DNA of 64,000 nt from Bifidobacterium santillanense. Lineage in GTDB: Bacteria > Actinomycetota > Actinomycetes > Actinomycetales > Bifidobacteriaceae. The position numbers and the translations under genes were made by a program. Below are positions 1 to 8,043 of the stretch, in pieces (position 1 is the first letter of the stretch; the number at the start of each line of letters is the position of its first letter). The stretch spans positions 124,001 through 188,000 of the forward strand of contig NZ_JAFEJS010000004.1 of assembly GCF_018555385.1 (NCBI RefSeq). Reading direction: 5' to 3'. A model generated the notes under the pieces. It saw only the letters and a list, made by a program, of their open reading frames with translations. It ran no database searches and was not told the DNA's origin.

Positions 1-298
1 TGAGTTCGACCGCCCGCTCCTCGACGCGGTATGTGCCGGCCTCATCGAGCGCGCGGGCGCCGGAGGCCGTGTCGAACGTGACGGCCGTATCGTCGGTGAG
101 GGTGGCGATGGTCTGTCCCGTGGGGTCGTTGTCCCACGGGACGGTGGTGAGGTTGGAGACGGCGACGAGCAGACCCATGAGGATGATGAAGATGGGCAGA
201 CTGACCGTCAGACGCCGGGTAAAGGTCCATGCCCCGCCCTCGCCGGACCGTCCATCCCGCTTGGGCGCGACGGCTCCCCCGGCCCCGGTCTGCCTCAT
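1..298 (-). CDS. membrane-anchored protein, N-terminal part only
   Basis: The reading frame enters from the right and runs off the left edge with no stop, so only about 99 N-terminal residues are visible. A basic, Gly-rich cytoplasmic start is followed by one hydrophobic segment near residues 30-47 and then an acidic, Thr/Asp-rich stretch that would lie outside the cell. In-frame ATGs exist at 316, 307 and 298; I chose 298 because GGGAG lies 9 bases before it. It lies 49 bases downstream of ispG on the same strand and may be cotranscribed. No family can be named from this fragment; a membrane-anchored alpha/beta hydrolase is possible but unproven. Confidence 0.6.
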   Translation of the reverse strand, partial: MRQTGAGGAVAPKRDGRSGEGGAWTFTRRLTVSLPIFIILMGLLVAVSNLTTVPWDNDPTGQTIATLTDDTAVTFDTASGARALDEAGTYRVEERAVEL

Positions 299-347
299 CC
301 GCGTCATCTCCCGCATGCGTCCGATCGCCCCGTCGACGGACCGCCGT

Positions 348-1568
348 TCAGCGGCCCGGGTGCTGGATGGGGACGACGACCGGGCCGGTGGCGCCCTCGG
401 GCACCTTGCCCTCGGCCTCCATCTTCGCGGCCATGTCGTTGGCGATCTCGAGCAGCGTGTCGACGATCTGGTCCTCGGGCACGGTCTTGATGACCTTGCC
501 CTTGATGAAGATCTGGCCCTTGCCGTTGCCGGAGGCGACGCCGAGGTCGGCCTCGCGGGCCTCGCCCGGGCCGTTGACGATGCAGCCCATGACGGCCACG
601 CGGATCGGCGCGGTGATGTTCTTCAGGCCCTCGGTGACGGCGGAGGCGAGCTGGATCACGTCCACCTGCGCGCGGCCGCAGCTCGGGCAGGAGATGATGT
701 CGAACTTGCGCGGGCGCAGACCCATGTATTCGAGCAGCTTGCAGCCGACCTTGACCTCCTCGACGGGAGGCGCGGAGAGGGACACGCGGATCGTGTCGCC
801 GATGCCCTCGGCCAGCAGCGCGCCGAACGCGAGGCACGACTTGATGGTGCCCTGCCACTGCGGGCCCGCCTCGGTGACCCCGAGGTGCAGCGGCCAGTCG
901 CCCTTCGAGGCGAGCAGACGGTAGGTCTGGACCATCGTGATCACGTCGTGGTGCTTGACGGAGATCTTGAAGTCGTGGAAGCCGACGTCCTCGAACATGT
1001 GCGCTTCCTTGAGCGCGGAGGCGACGAGCGCCTCGGGGGTCGGGCCGCCGTACCTGGCGTACAGATCCTTGTCGAGCGAACCGGCGTTGACGCCGATGCG
1101 CAGGGAGATGCCCGCGTCGGTCGCGGCCTTGCAGATGTCCGGGCCGACCTGATCGAACTTGCGGATGTTGCCGGGGTTGACGCGCACGGCGGCGCATCCG
1201 GCGTCGATGGCCTGGAACACGTACTTCGACTGGAAGTGGATGTCGGCGATGACCGGGATCGGCGACTTGCGGCAGATCTCCGGCAGCGCGTCGGCGTCGT
1301 CCTGGCTCGGCACGGCCACGCGTACGATGTCGCAGCCGGCCGCGGTCAGCTCGGCGATCTGCTGGAGCGTGGCGGGCACGTCCGCGGTGAGCGTGTTGGT
1401 CATCGACTGCACGGAGATGGGCGCGCCGCCGCCGACCGGCACGGGGCCCACCATGATGCGGCGGGACTTGCGGCGCGGGTGCAACGGCGATTCGCTGGTC
1501 AGCTCGACCGGGTCGCCGGTGCGGCGGAACGGCTTGGCAACGGGTGTTTCGGTGTTCAACGTATTCAT
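348..1568 (-). CDS. ispG: 4-hydroxy-3-methylbut-2-enyl diphosphate synthase
   Basis: This is the penultimate enzyme of the MEP isoprenoid pathway. It converts methylerythritol cyclodiphosphate to HMBPP using a [4Fe-4S] cluster. The 406-residue product has the usual TIM-barrel N-terminus (ISVQSMTNT) and the C-terminal cluster motifs CPSCGR and GCIVNGPGE that carry the conserved cysteines. The ATG overlaps the dxr stop as TGATG and has no clear Shine-Dalgarno, so translation is probably coupled to dxr. The frame stays open upstream, but the extra residues there overlap dxr and look like shadow coding. Confidence 0.97.
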   Translation of the reverse strand: MNTLNTETPVAKPFRRTGDPVELTSESPLHPRRKSRRIMVGPVPVGGGAPISVQSMTNTLTADVPATLQQIAELTAAGCDIVRVAVPSQDDADALPEICRKSPIPVIADIHFQSKYVFQAIDAGCAAVRVNPGNIRKFDQVGPDICKAATDAGISLRIGVNAGSLDKDLYARYGGPTPEALVASALKEAHMFEDVGFHDFKISVKHHDVITMVQTYRLLASKGDWPLHLGVTEAGPQWQGTIKSCLAFGALLAEGIGDTIRVSLSAPPVEEVKVGCKLLEYMGLRPRKFDIISCPSCGRAQVDVIQLASAVTEGLKNITAPIRVAVMGCIVNGPGEAREADLGVASGNGKGQIFIKGKVIKTVPEDQIVDTLLEIANDMAAKMEAEGKVPEGATGPVVVPIQHPGR

Positions 1569-2752
1569 CACTGCTTGTCTATCAGGTCGTCGGCGCGGCG
1601 ACGGGCCTCGAGCTCGAGCTGTTCCATTTCCTCCACGTCGCGGAACAGCGGATCGCCGCGCAGCTCGGCGTCCATCTCGTCGAGCACGGCCTTGACCGTG
1701 TCCACGATGCCGAGGTACGGCAGACGATGCTCGAGGAAGGCGTGCACGGCCTGCTCGTTGGCGGCGTTGAGGACGGCCGTGTGCTTCTCCGAGGCGGCCA
1801 GGCAGTGGCGCGCGAGGGAGACGGCGGGGAACGCCTCGTCGTCGAGCGGTTCGAAGGTCCACGAGGCGGCCTTGGTCCAGTCGCACGCGGCGGCCACATT
1901 GTCCATGCGGTCCGGCGCGGACAGGCCCAGCGCGATGGGCAGACGCATGTCCGGCGGCGAGGCCTGCGCGATGGTGGCGCCGTCGACGAATTCGACCATC
2001 GAGTGGACGATGGACTGCGGGTGGACGGTCACGTCGATGCGCTCGGGCGGCACGTCGAACAGGCGGCTCGCCTCGATGACCTCGAGACCCTTGTTCATCA
2101 GGGTGGACGAGTTGATGGTGACAACCGGACCCATGTTCCACGTGGGGTGGTTCAGGGCCTGCTCGGGCGTGATGTCGGTCATCTGCTCGCGCTTCCAGCC
2201 ACGGAACGGGCCGCCGGAGGCCGTCACGATCAGGCGCGCGACCTCGGCGTGGGTGCCGGAGCGCAGCGACTGCCAGATCGCGGAGTGCTCGGAGTCGACC
2301 GGGTTGATCTGGTCCTCGCGCACGCGGGCGCCGAACAGGAGGTGGCCGCCAGCGACGACGGACTCCTTGTTGGCCAGGGCCAGCTGGGAGCCGGCCTTGA
2401 GCGCCGCGATCGACGGCTCGAGTCCGATCGAGCCGGTGATGCCGTTGAGGACGACGGCCGCGCCGGAACCGGCCATCGCGACGACGGCGTCACGGCCCGC
2501 TTGGATCTGCGTGTAGGGGGCGCCGGCGCGGTCGAGCGCGTCGCGCAGCTCCCCCGCCTTGGACGCGTCGTAGATCGCGACCTGCGGCACGCGGAAACGC
2601 GCGGCCTGCCGTGCGAGCAGATCGATGTGCGCGCCGCCCGCGGCGAGGCCCACGACGGTGAAGCGGTCGGGATGTCTGGAGATGACGTCAAGCCCCTGGG
2701 TGCCGATCGAGCCGGTGGACCCGAGGATGACGACGGTGTTGCTGTGGATCAC
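1568..2752 (-). CDS. dxr: 1-deoxy-D-xylulose 5-phosphate reductoisomerase
   Basis: This NADPH-dependent enzyme makes methylerythritol 4-phosphate, the first committed step of the MEP pathway. The 394-residue protein starts with the nucleotide-binding motif GSTGSIG. It also has ASGGPFRGW and the HPQSIVHS segment of the catalytic domain. The start is GTG, overlapping the stop of the DivIVA-domain gene as GTGA, with AAGGA just upstream. It forms a tight operon with the DivIVA-domain gene before it and ispG after it. Confidence 0.97.
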   Translation of the reverse strand: MIHSNTVVILGSTGSIGTQGLDVISRHPDRFTVVGLAAGGAHIDLLARQAARFRVPQVAIYDASKAGELRDALDRAGAPYTQIQAGRDAVVAMAGSGAAVVLNGITGSIGLEPSIAALKAGSQLALANKESVVAGGHLLFGARVREDQINPVDSEHSAIWQSLRSGTHAEVARLIVTASGGPFRGWKREQMTDITPEQALNHPTWNMGPVVTINSSTLMNKGLEVIEASRLFDVPPERIDVTVHPQSIVHSMVEFVDGATIAQASPPDMRLPIALGLSAPDRMDNVAAACDWTKAASWTFEPLDDEAFPAVSLARHCLAASEKHTAVLNAANEQAVHAFLEHRLPYLGIVDTVKAVLDEMDAELRGDPLFRDVEEMEQLELEARRRADDLIDKQ

Positions 2753-4497
2753 TGTTCCTTCTTTTCGTCGTCACCGCCGATGGACGGGAACGACAGGTCG
2801 GGAATATCGAGATCGTTGTTGTCGGTGGACAGCAGCGAGAAGGGGTTGGCGGCGGCGTGCGCCGCCGACCGACGCACCGGCTTGGCCGCCGGGGCGAAGG
2901 ACGGGATCGGCTCGTCGGCCGTCCGGGCCGGCTCGGCCGCCGGGGCCGGAGTCGGGGCCGGGGAGACGGACGAGGTCTGGGGAGCCGGTGCGGAGGCCGT
3001 GACGGGCGGCATCGAGGTGAACGTGTTGGGCACGTCGAGGCTCGGCATGTGCGGGGTGAAGGACGTGGTGCCGTTCACCTTGGGGAACTCCTGCGACGCC
3101 TCGGCCATCTGCGCGAGCGCGGCCAGCGACGAGGTCGTGTACTTGACGTCCGGATCGCTCTCGGGCGTGGTCGGGGACGACGAAGCGGCGGTCGGGGTCG
3201 CGGCGACGGCCGGTGCCGGCACATGGACGACCGGCGGGGCGAACGACGGCGGGGCCGTGGGGGCCGGCGCGGACGATGCGACCGGAGACGGCGTCGGGGT
3301 CGGGGTCGGGAGCACCGGAGCCGGGATCGCGGGCGCGGCGACGGCCGGGGCGGACGGCGTCGAAGCGGCCGGCGCGATCGGGGCCGCGGCGGGAACGGAC
3401 GGAGCCGCGGACGCATAGGACGGGGCCGTCGGCGTGTAGGACGGCACGGATGTCTGGACCGGGACCGGAGCCGACGGGGCGGCGGACGGCGCCACGGCCG
3501 GAGCCGGGGCCGGGGCGACCGGCCTGACCGTCACGGGCTCGACGGGGGTCACGGCCGTCACGGGCGCGGACGCGTTCTTGGAGGCGGCGGCGAACAGGTC
3601 CTGTTCGGCCTGGCTCAGCGCGTCGAAGCTGTCGTTCCGGGCGCTCTTGGCGGCCGGGGCGTAGCTCTGCGGAGCATCATCGGTCTCGGCGGCGGGGCGG
3701 CGGAAGCGATCCGCGGAGAACAGCGGGGCGACGCCGCCGGCGGGCGCCTGCGGCGCGGCGGCGGAGGCGGTCGCCGATGCCGCGGCGGACACCGCGGCAG
3801 GGGCCGGGGCTACGGCGCGCGGCTTCGAATCGAGCGAGGAGGCGGAACCGTCGGCGTCGCCGTCGGCGGTGATGTAGTCGGCGATGCGGTCGAACGATTC
3901 GATGCGGCTCAGCAGCTCCACGCAGGTGTTGAGGAAGTAGTCGACCTGACGCTCGTCGTAGCCCTTCTTGCCCTTGCGCTGGGTGAACACGGCGTTCGCC
4001 ACGTACTCGGAGGTGATCCTGCCGAGCTTGGCCGCGTCGGCCGCGTCCGCGCCGTCCACGCCGAGTTCGGCCGCGCACTTGTCGACGATCTGGTCGGTCA
4101 GGCGGTCGACCTGCTTGCGGTCGTAGGCGGGCGCATGGACCCTGGCAGGCGAGAAGCGCTCGCGCTCGGCGCGCTCCGCATGACCGGAGATCTCACGGTA
4201 CAGCTCCTCGGTGCGGGCCTTCCATGCCACGCGTCCCTGCTGGGAGATCTCCCACTGGGTCTGCTTGTCGACCACCGCGCGCTCGAGGCGGGCGAGGGCC
4301 GCGTCGACCTGCGCGATCACGTATCCGCCGCGGGCCAGATCGAAGGACGTGTCCTGGATGTCCCGCTGGGTCAGCTGCGCCCCGTCGCTTTCGTACAGCG
4401 CGTGCGCACGCTCCAGAAACGCATCCACCTGGGCGGGGTCGTACCCCCACTTGCGCTTGCCTGCCCTGGGGATCCCGGCTTCGGATTGCTGCGCCAT
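2749..4497 (-). CDS. DivIVA-domain protein with long Pro/Ala-rich tail
   Basis: The 582-residue protein has four copies of a DivIVA-domain signature of the form GYDxxQVDxFL. They are near residues 18, 58, 124 and 179, arranged as two pairs. Such motifs occur in actinobacterial Wag31-like and short DivI1A-domain proteins tied to polar growth and septation. From about residue 215 to near the end the chain is low-complexity Ala/Pro/Ser/Thr and probably disordered. The end is acidic and lysine-rich. The ATG is preceded by AGGAGG at 10 bases. It is first in the operon with dxr and ispG. The molecular role is not established here; a cell-envelope or division scaffold is an inference. Confidence 0.85.
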   Translation of the reverse strand: MAQQSEAGIPRAGKRKWGYDPAQVDAFLERAHALYESDGAQLTQRDIQDTSFDLARGGYVIAQVDAALARLERAVVDKQTQWEISQQGRVAWKARTEELYREISGHAERAERERFSPARVHAPAYDRKQVDRLTDQIVDKCAAELGVDGADAADAAKLGRITSEYVANAVFTQRKGKKGYDERQVDYFLNTCVELLSRIESFDRIADYITADGDADGSASSLDSKPRAVAPAPAAVSAAASATASAAAPQAPAGGVAPLFSADRFRRPAAETDDAPQSYAPAAKSARNDSFDALSQAEQDLFAAASKNASAPVTAVTPVEPVTVRPVAPAPAPAVAPSAAPSAPVPVQTSVPSYTPTAPSYASAAPSVPAAAPIAPAASTPSAPAVAAPAIPAPVLPTPTPTPSPVASSAPAPTAPPSFAPPVVHVPAPAVAATPTAASSSPTTPESDPDVKYTTSSLAALAQMAEASQEFPKVNGTTSFTPHMPSLDVPNTFTSMPPVTASAPAPQTSSVSPAPTPAPAAEPARTADEPIPSFAPAAKPVRRSAAHAAANPFSLLSTDNNDLDIPDLSFPSIGGDDEKKEQ

Positions 4498-4711
4498 GGG
4501 CTTTCAACCTCCTAGTGGAACAAACGGTACTGTGTGCCACATTACGTGACCGATGCGACGCAATCACGCATCCCGGCCCACGGAACGGGGAAATGTCACG
4601 GCCTTTTCACCACCCGGTCGCCGTTTCGCGGTCCGTTCGCGTCCGATCGAGGGCCCGGGCCCCACCGGGACGCGCGATTGTCGCCCGGGTCACGCTACAG
4701 TGGGCATCTGC

Positions 4712-4785
4712 GGGCGATTAGCTCAGTTGGTTAGAGCGCCACCTTTACACGGTGGATGTCGGGGGTTCGAATCCCTCATCGCCCA
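4712..4785 (+). tRNA. tRNA-Val (anticodon UAC)
   Basis: A full cloverleaf can be drawn. The acceptor GGGCGAT pairs with ATCGCCC, and the D-arm contains TTAGCTCAGTTGGTTAGAG. The anticodon stem CCACC/GGTGG encloses loop TTTACAC (anticodon TAC), and the T-arm contains GGTTCGAATCC. The discriminator is A and CCA is not encoded. A TACAGT hexamer at 4696-4701 is a plausible -10 box. Confidence 0.97.
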
Positions 4786-4792
4786 CAATCGA

Positions 4793-4825
4793 AAAGGCTT
4801 GGAACCCTCGTGGTTCCAAGCCTTT
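4793..4825 (+). terminator. terminator of tRNA-Val
   Basis: A perfect 14-bp stem (4793-4806 with 4812-4825) with a 5-base loop lies 7 bases after the tRNA. The tail is short in T. It may also serve the leftward DUF3052 gene. Its core CTTGGAACC/GGTTCCAAG is shared with the tRNA-Arg terminator at 34081. Confidence 0.85.
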
Positions 4826-4841
4826 CGTCGAAGTCGGGGTG

Positions 4842-5258
4842 TCAGCGTCCCTTGCCGAAGGCGCGCAGACGGATGCCGTTCCAGTCGGGGCTGACGGTCA
4901 GCGGGGTGGCGGCGTTCATGCCGGCGGTCTTGGCGGCGTTCTGGACGGTGGAGGAGCTGGCGGCGCCGGGGCGGCCGGGCTTCGGGGTCAGGACCCACAG
5001 CGGTCCGTCGTTGCCGAGCACGGCGACCGCGTCGACGATGGTGTCGGACAGCTCGTCCTCGTCGTCGCCGTCGCGCCACCACAGAATGACGCCGTCGACG
5101 GCGGAATCGTAGTCCTCGTCGACGAGATCCTGCCCGGTGAGATCCTCGATCTTCTCTCGAATCGAATCGTCCACGTCGTCATCCCACAGCCATTCCTGCA
5201 CGATGTCTCCGGGCTTGAAGCCAAATTCCTCTGCGTTCTGTGATGCGGTTTGATTCAC
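4842..5258 (-). CDS. DUF3052 family protein
   Basis: The 138-residue acidic protein matches the small actinobacterial DUF3052 family, whose function is unknown. Recognisable stretches are EFGFKPGDIVQEW, a central acidic segment DGVILWWRDGDDE, and a Gly/Pro-rich C-terminus with LTPKPGRPG. I chose the GTG at 5258 because it gives the normal family N-terminus just before the conserved GFKPGD. The longer open frame upstream has no family character. It is a single gene, convergent with tRNA-Val. Confidence 0.85.
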   Translation of the reverse strand: MNQTASQNAEEFGFKPGDIVQEWLWDDDVDDSIREKIEDLTGQDLVDEDYDSAVDGVILWWRDGDDEDELSDTIVDAVAVLGNDGPLWVLTPKPGRPGAASSSTVQNAAKTAGMNAATPLTVSPDWNGIRLRAFGKGR

Positions 5259-5326
5259 GGGACCTAAGAATAGCAATACGTTGCGAACTGACGCGTTAAC
5301 ACGCGATGAATTTGGACGCGCCGACG

Positions 5327-6196
5327 CTATTTGACGGTGCAGTGCGGCAGCGTCTCCCCCTTGCCCCGTCCGATCGCGACGAGGGCGGCGTACGCCTCGT
5401 CGAGGGTCGAGACGCTGACGTCGCGCAGACCGGAGGGCACATGGCCGACGACCTCGTCGCAGTTGGACTTCGGGGCGAGGAACCAGGTCGCGCCGTCGCG
5501 TTTCGCGCCGATCATCTTGAGCCTGATGCCGCCGATCGCGCCGACCTTGCCCTTGGCGTCGATCGTGCCGGTGCCGGCGATCGTCGCGCCGCCGGTCTCG
5601 TCCTCGGGCGTGAGCTTGTCGATGAGCCCCAGCGTGTACATCATGCCGGCCGACGGGCCGCCGATGTCGTCGACGTGCATCGACACTTTCAGCCCGGACA
5701 CGTCGACGCCCCTGGCCTTGAGGAAGCGCTTCGCCGCGGTCACGGCGTGCGACTGCGAGCCGGACATCTCCCTGCTCGTCTTCTCCTTGTACTGCTTCGT
5801 CGTCTGTCCGACGGGCACGACGGCCTCGCGCGGCATGACGACGCGGTCCGGTGCGAGCCAGCCGAAGACGACCTCGGCGTTGGTCACCGGATAGCCGGGC
5901 ACGCCGTTGGCGGAGACGGTGACGAGCAGCAGTCTGCCGGAGTCCTTGTGGGTCTTCGCGCCGGAGACCTGGATGACGGCCTTGCCGTCGGATTCGACGG
6001 TGCCGAGCACGTCGCGGGTCGGTCCGGGCCATTCGACCGAGTACGCGCTCGGCAGGCACAGCACGAGCACGCCCAGTACGACGGCGAGCAGACCGGCGAG
6101 ATAGCGCGGCGAGCGGGCGGACAGATAACGGCCGACGCGGGTCGGCACGGACGGGACGGCGCGCAGGGCGTCGGCGAGGTGGCTCAGGAACGACAT
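5327..6196 (-). CDS. Lon-like (S16) membrane serine protease, PDZ-less
   Basis: The 289-residue protein has one N-terminal membrane segment (about residues 30-48, LAGLLAVVLGVLVLCLPSAY). A YlbL-like region follows, and then a Lon protease fold with the catalytic Ser in DDIGGPSAGMM and the catalytic Lys in the segment after GAIGGIRLK. Related actinobacterial YlbL proteins normally have a PDZ domain between the N-terminal region and the protease. Here the two parts are joined directly and no PDZ sequence is seen. The start was set at the ATG giving a short basic N-terminus; in-frame starts exist at 6205 and 6244. The role is probably membrane protein turnover or signalling (inference). Confidence 0.85.
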   Translation of the reverse strand: MSFLSHLADALRAVPSVPTRVGRYLSARSPRYLAGLLAVVLGVLVLCLPSAYSVEWPGPTRDVLGTVESDGKAVIQVSGAKTHKDSGRLLLVTVSANGVPGYPVTNAEVVFGWLAPDRVVMPREAVVPVGQTTKQYKEKTSREMSGSQSHAVTAAKRFLKARGVDVSGLKVSMHVDDIGGPSAGMMYTLGLIDKLTPEDETGGATIAGTGTIDAKGKVGAIGGIRLKMIGAKRDGATWFLAPKSNCDEVVGHVPSGLRDVSVSTLDEAYAALVAIGRGKGETLPHCTVK

Positions 6197-6247
6197 ACCG
6201 CGCATGATACCAGCGCTTGCTTTGCGCGAAACATGCCCGGGCACCCC

Positions 6248-6253
6248 TAGAAT
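6248..6253 (+). promoter_or_regulatory. -10 box before the DUF2342 gene
   Basis: TAGAAT about 39 bases before the ATG is a good -10 hexamer. No convincing -35 was found at normal spacing. Confidence 0.45.
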
Positions 6254-6291
6254 GGCAGGAAAAGACCGCGAACGACCAAGAGGTTCCGATT

Positions 6292-7992
6292 ATGGACGAG
6301 AACGCAATTCACGAGTGGCTGATCAAGTGCTTCGGCCCGGTCCAGGGCGAGATGGCATGGCAGCAGATCTCCCAGCTGCCCGATTCGATCCGTGAGCAGC
6401 TGATGAGCCAGGATCCCAGCACCCTGCCGAACCCGGCCGAGGTGCAGCAGATGATGGCCGCGTTCACGGCCGGCGGCCTCAACACGATGGGCGACATGCA
6501 GCACGTGGTCGAGGAGGGGCCGATCAACGTCAAGCTCGCCAAGTCGCTGGCGCTGCAGCAGGCGAACGCGAACGGCTCGCGCACGTCGGTCTCCGCGGCC
6601 GAGGGCGCCGAGGTGCGCCGCGCGATGAGCGAGGCGAACCTGTGGCTCGACACCGCCTGCGAGTTCGATCCGGCGCCCGGCGAGCCGCGCGCGCTGACCC
6701 GCGCCGGCTGGGTGGAGGACACGCTCGAGGCGTGGGCGAAGTTCGCCGCGCCCGTGGCCGCCTCGATGGGCGACGCGCTGGCCTCCGTGATCTCCGAGCG
6801 TCTGGGCGACGCGTTCAACGGCGAGATCGCGGGCATGTTCGCCGGCCCCGTGCCGATCCCGATCCCGGACGGCATGAAGGATCCGAAGCAGCTGGTCAAG
6901 CTCCTCGGCAACACGTCGTTCGCGATGCAGCTGGGCAACGCGGCCGGCACGCTCAGCCGCGAGGTGCACGGCGGCTTCGATCAGGGCATCGCGCTGCTGT
7001 CCACGCCGGCGGGCGCGCTGGTGGCGCAGAACGTCGAGGAGTACGCGAAGCAGCTCAACGGCGAGACGCCCGACGACGCGGACGCCGCCGGCACGTCGTC
7101 GGCGACGGGCAATCCGATCGGCTTCACGTCGGCGGCGGCCAACGCGGCCGGTTCCGCCGACGGCACCGACGATGCGCCGCACCATCCCGCCTCCGACCCG
7201 GACACCGAGGCGCTGTTCGACGAGATCGTGCGCCCGGACCCGATCCCGAAGGACGAGGTCATGGCCTTCCTCGCGCTGCGCGAAGTGGCGCACGCGCGCC
7301 TCTACTCCGCCGTGCCGTGGCTGATGCCGCGCTTCGAGGCGCTGATCGGCAAGTACGCGCGCGGCATCTCCATCGATCTGGACGCGATGGAGGAGCAGCT
7401 GCGCGACGCCGGCGCGCTCGATCCCGATTCGATCTCCTCCGCGGTCAACCTCACCAAGGTCGGCATCCCGGACACGCCCGAGCAGAAGGAGGCGATGGCC
7501 TCGCTCGAATCGCTGCTCGCGATGGTCGAGGGCTGGGTCGACTGCGTGGTGTGGCGCGCCGGCATGGCGCATCTGCCGCACATCGAACAGCTGCGCGAGA
7601 TGATGCGCCGCGAACGCGCGACCGGCGGTCCGGCCGAGCGCACCTTCGAGAGCCTGCTCGGTCTGGAGCTGCGCCCCAAGCGCATGCGCGAGGCCGCGGC
7701 CCTGTGGGAGATGATCACGTCGGCCGAGGGCGTCGAGGGCCGTGACGCGAAGTGGGCCCACCCGGACCTGCTGCCGGTCCTGGCCAATGGCGGAACCGGC
7801 GCCGGCGGGAACACGCCGGTCTCCCCCACCGCCCCGGCGACGGGCGACAACACCGGAACGGCCGGCGGCGACGCCAAGGCCGACGACGGCTCCACCGGCA
7901 CCGACTGGGACGCCGAGCTCTCCAAGCTCCTCGGCGAGGAGGGTGACGGATCCGGGGACTCCGATTCCCCGGATCCGGACGAGAACAAGTAG
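6292..7992 (+). CDS. DUF2342 / putative zinc-dependent metalloprotease family protein
   Basis: The 566-residue protein matches the actinobacterial DUF2342 family. Helical segments around FGPVQGEMAWQQ and the segment ALREVAHARLYSAVPWL (near residue 325) are typical. That segment occupies the place of a HExxH motif but reads RExxH, as is common in this branch, so peptidase activity should not be assumed. About residues 255-300 and the last ~80 residues are low-complexity Ala/Gly/Thr/Asp. AAGAGG lies 8 bases before the ATG. It is a single gene. The function is unknown. Confidence 0.8.
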   Translation: MDENAIHEWLIKCFGPVQGEMAWQQISQLPDSIREQLMSQDPSTLPNPAEVQQMMAAFTAGGLNTMGDMQHVVEEGPINVKLAKSLALQQANANGSRTSVSAAEGAEVRRAMSEANLWLDTACEFDPAPGEPRALTRAGWVEDTLEAWAKFAAPVAASMGDALASVISERLGDAFNGEIAGMFAGPVPIPIPDGMKDPKQLVKLLGNTSFAMQLGNAAGTLSREVHGGFDQGIALLSTPAGALVAQNVEEYAKQLNGETPDDADAAGTSSATGNPIGFTSAAANAAGSADGTDDAPHHPASDPDTEALFDEIVRPDPIPKDEVMAFLALREVAHARLYSAVPWLMPRFEALIGKYARGISIDLDAMEEQLRDAGALDPDSISSAVNLTKVGIPDTPEQKEAMASLESLLAMVEGWVDCVVWRAGMAHLPHIEQLREMMRRERATGGPAERTFESLLGLELRPKRMREAAALWEMITSAEGVEGRDAKWAHPDLLPVLANGGTGAGGNTPVSPTAPATGDNTGTAGGDAKADDGSTGTDWDAELSKLLGEEGDGSGDSDSPDPDENK

Positions 7993-7999
7993 GGATGAG

Positions 8000-8035
8000 C
8001 CACGGGGAACGTACGCCGAGGCACGTTCCCCGTGG
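8000..8035. terminator. bidirectional terminator
   Basis: A 13-bp perfect stem (8000-8012 with 8023-8035) lies between the stops of the rightward DUF2342 gene and the leftward ABC exporter operon. There is no T-tract. Confidence 0.7.
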
Positions 8036-8043
8036 GGTCGGGG

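Noticed and set aside
33..2516. Very long rightward open frame opposite ispG and dxr
   Set aside because: It is the GC-rich shadow of the leftward MEP genes; its translation is Arg/Asp/Gly-rich with no family features.
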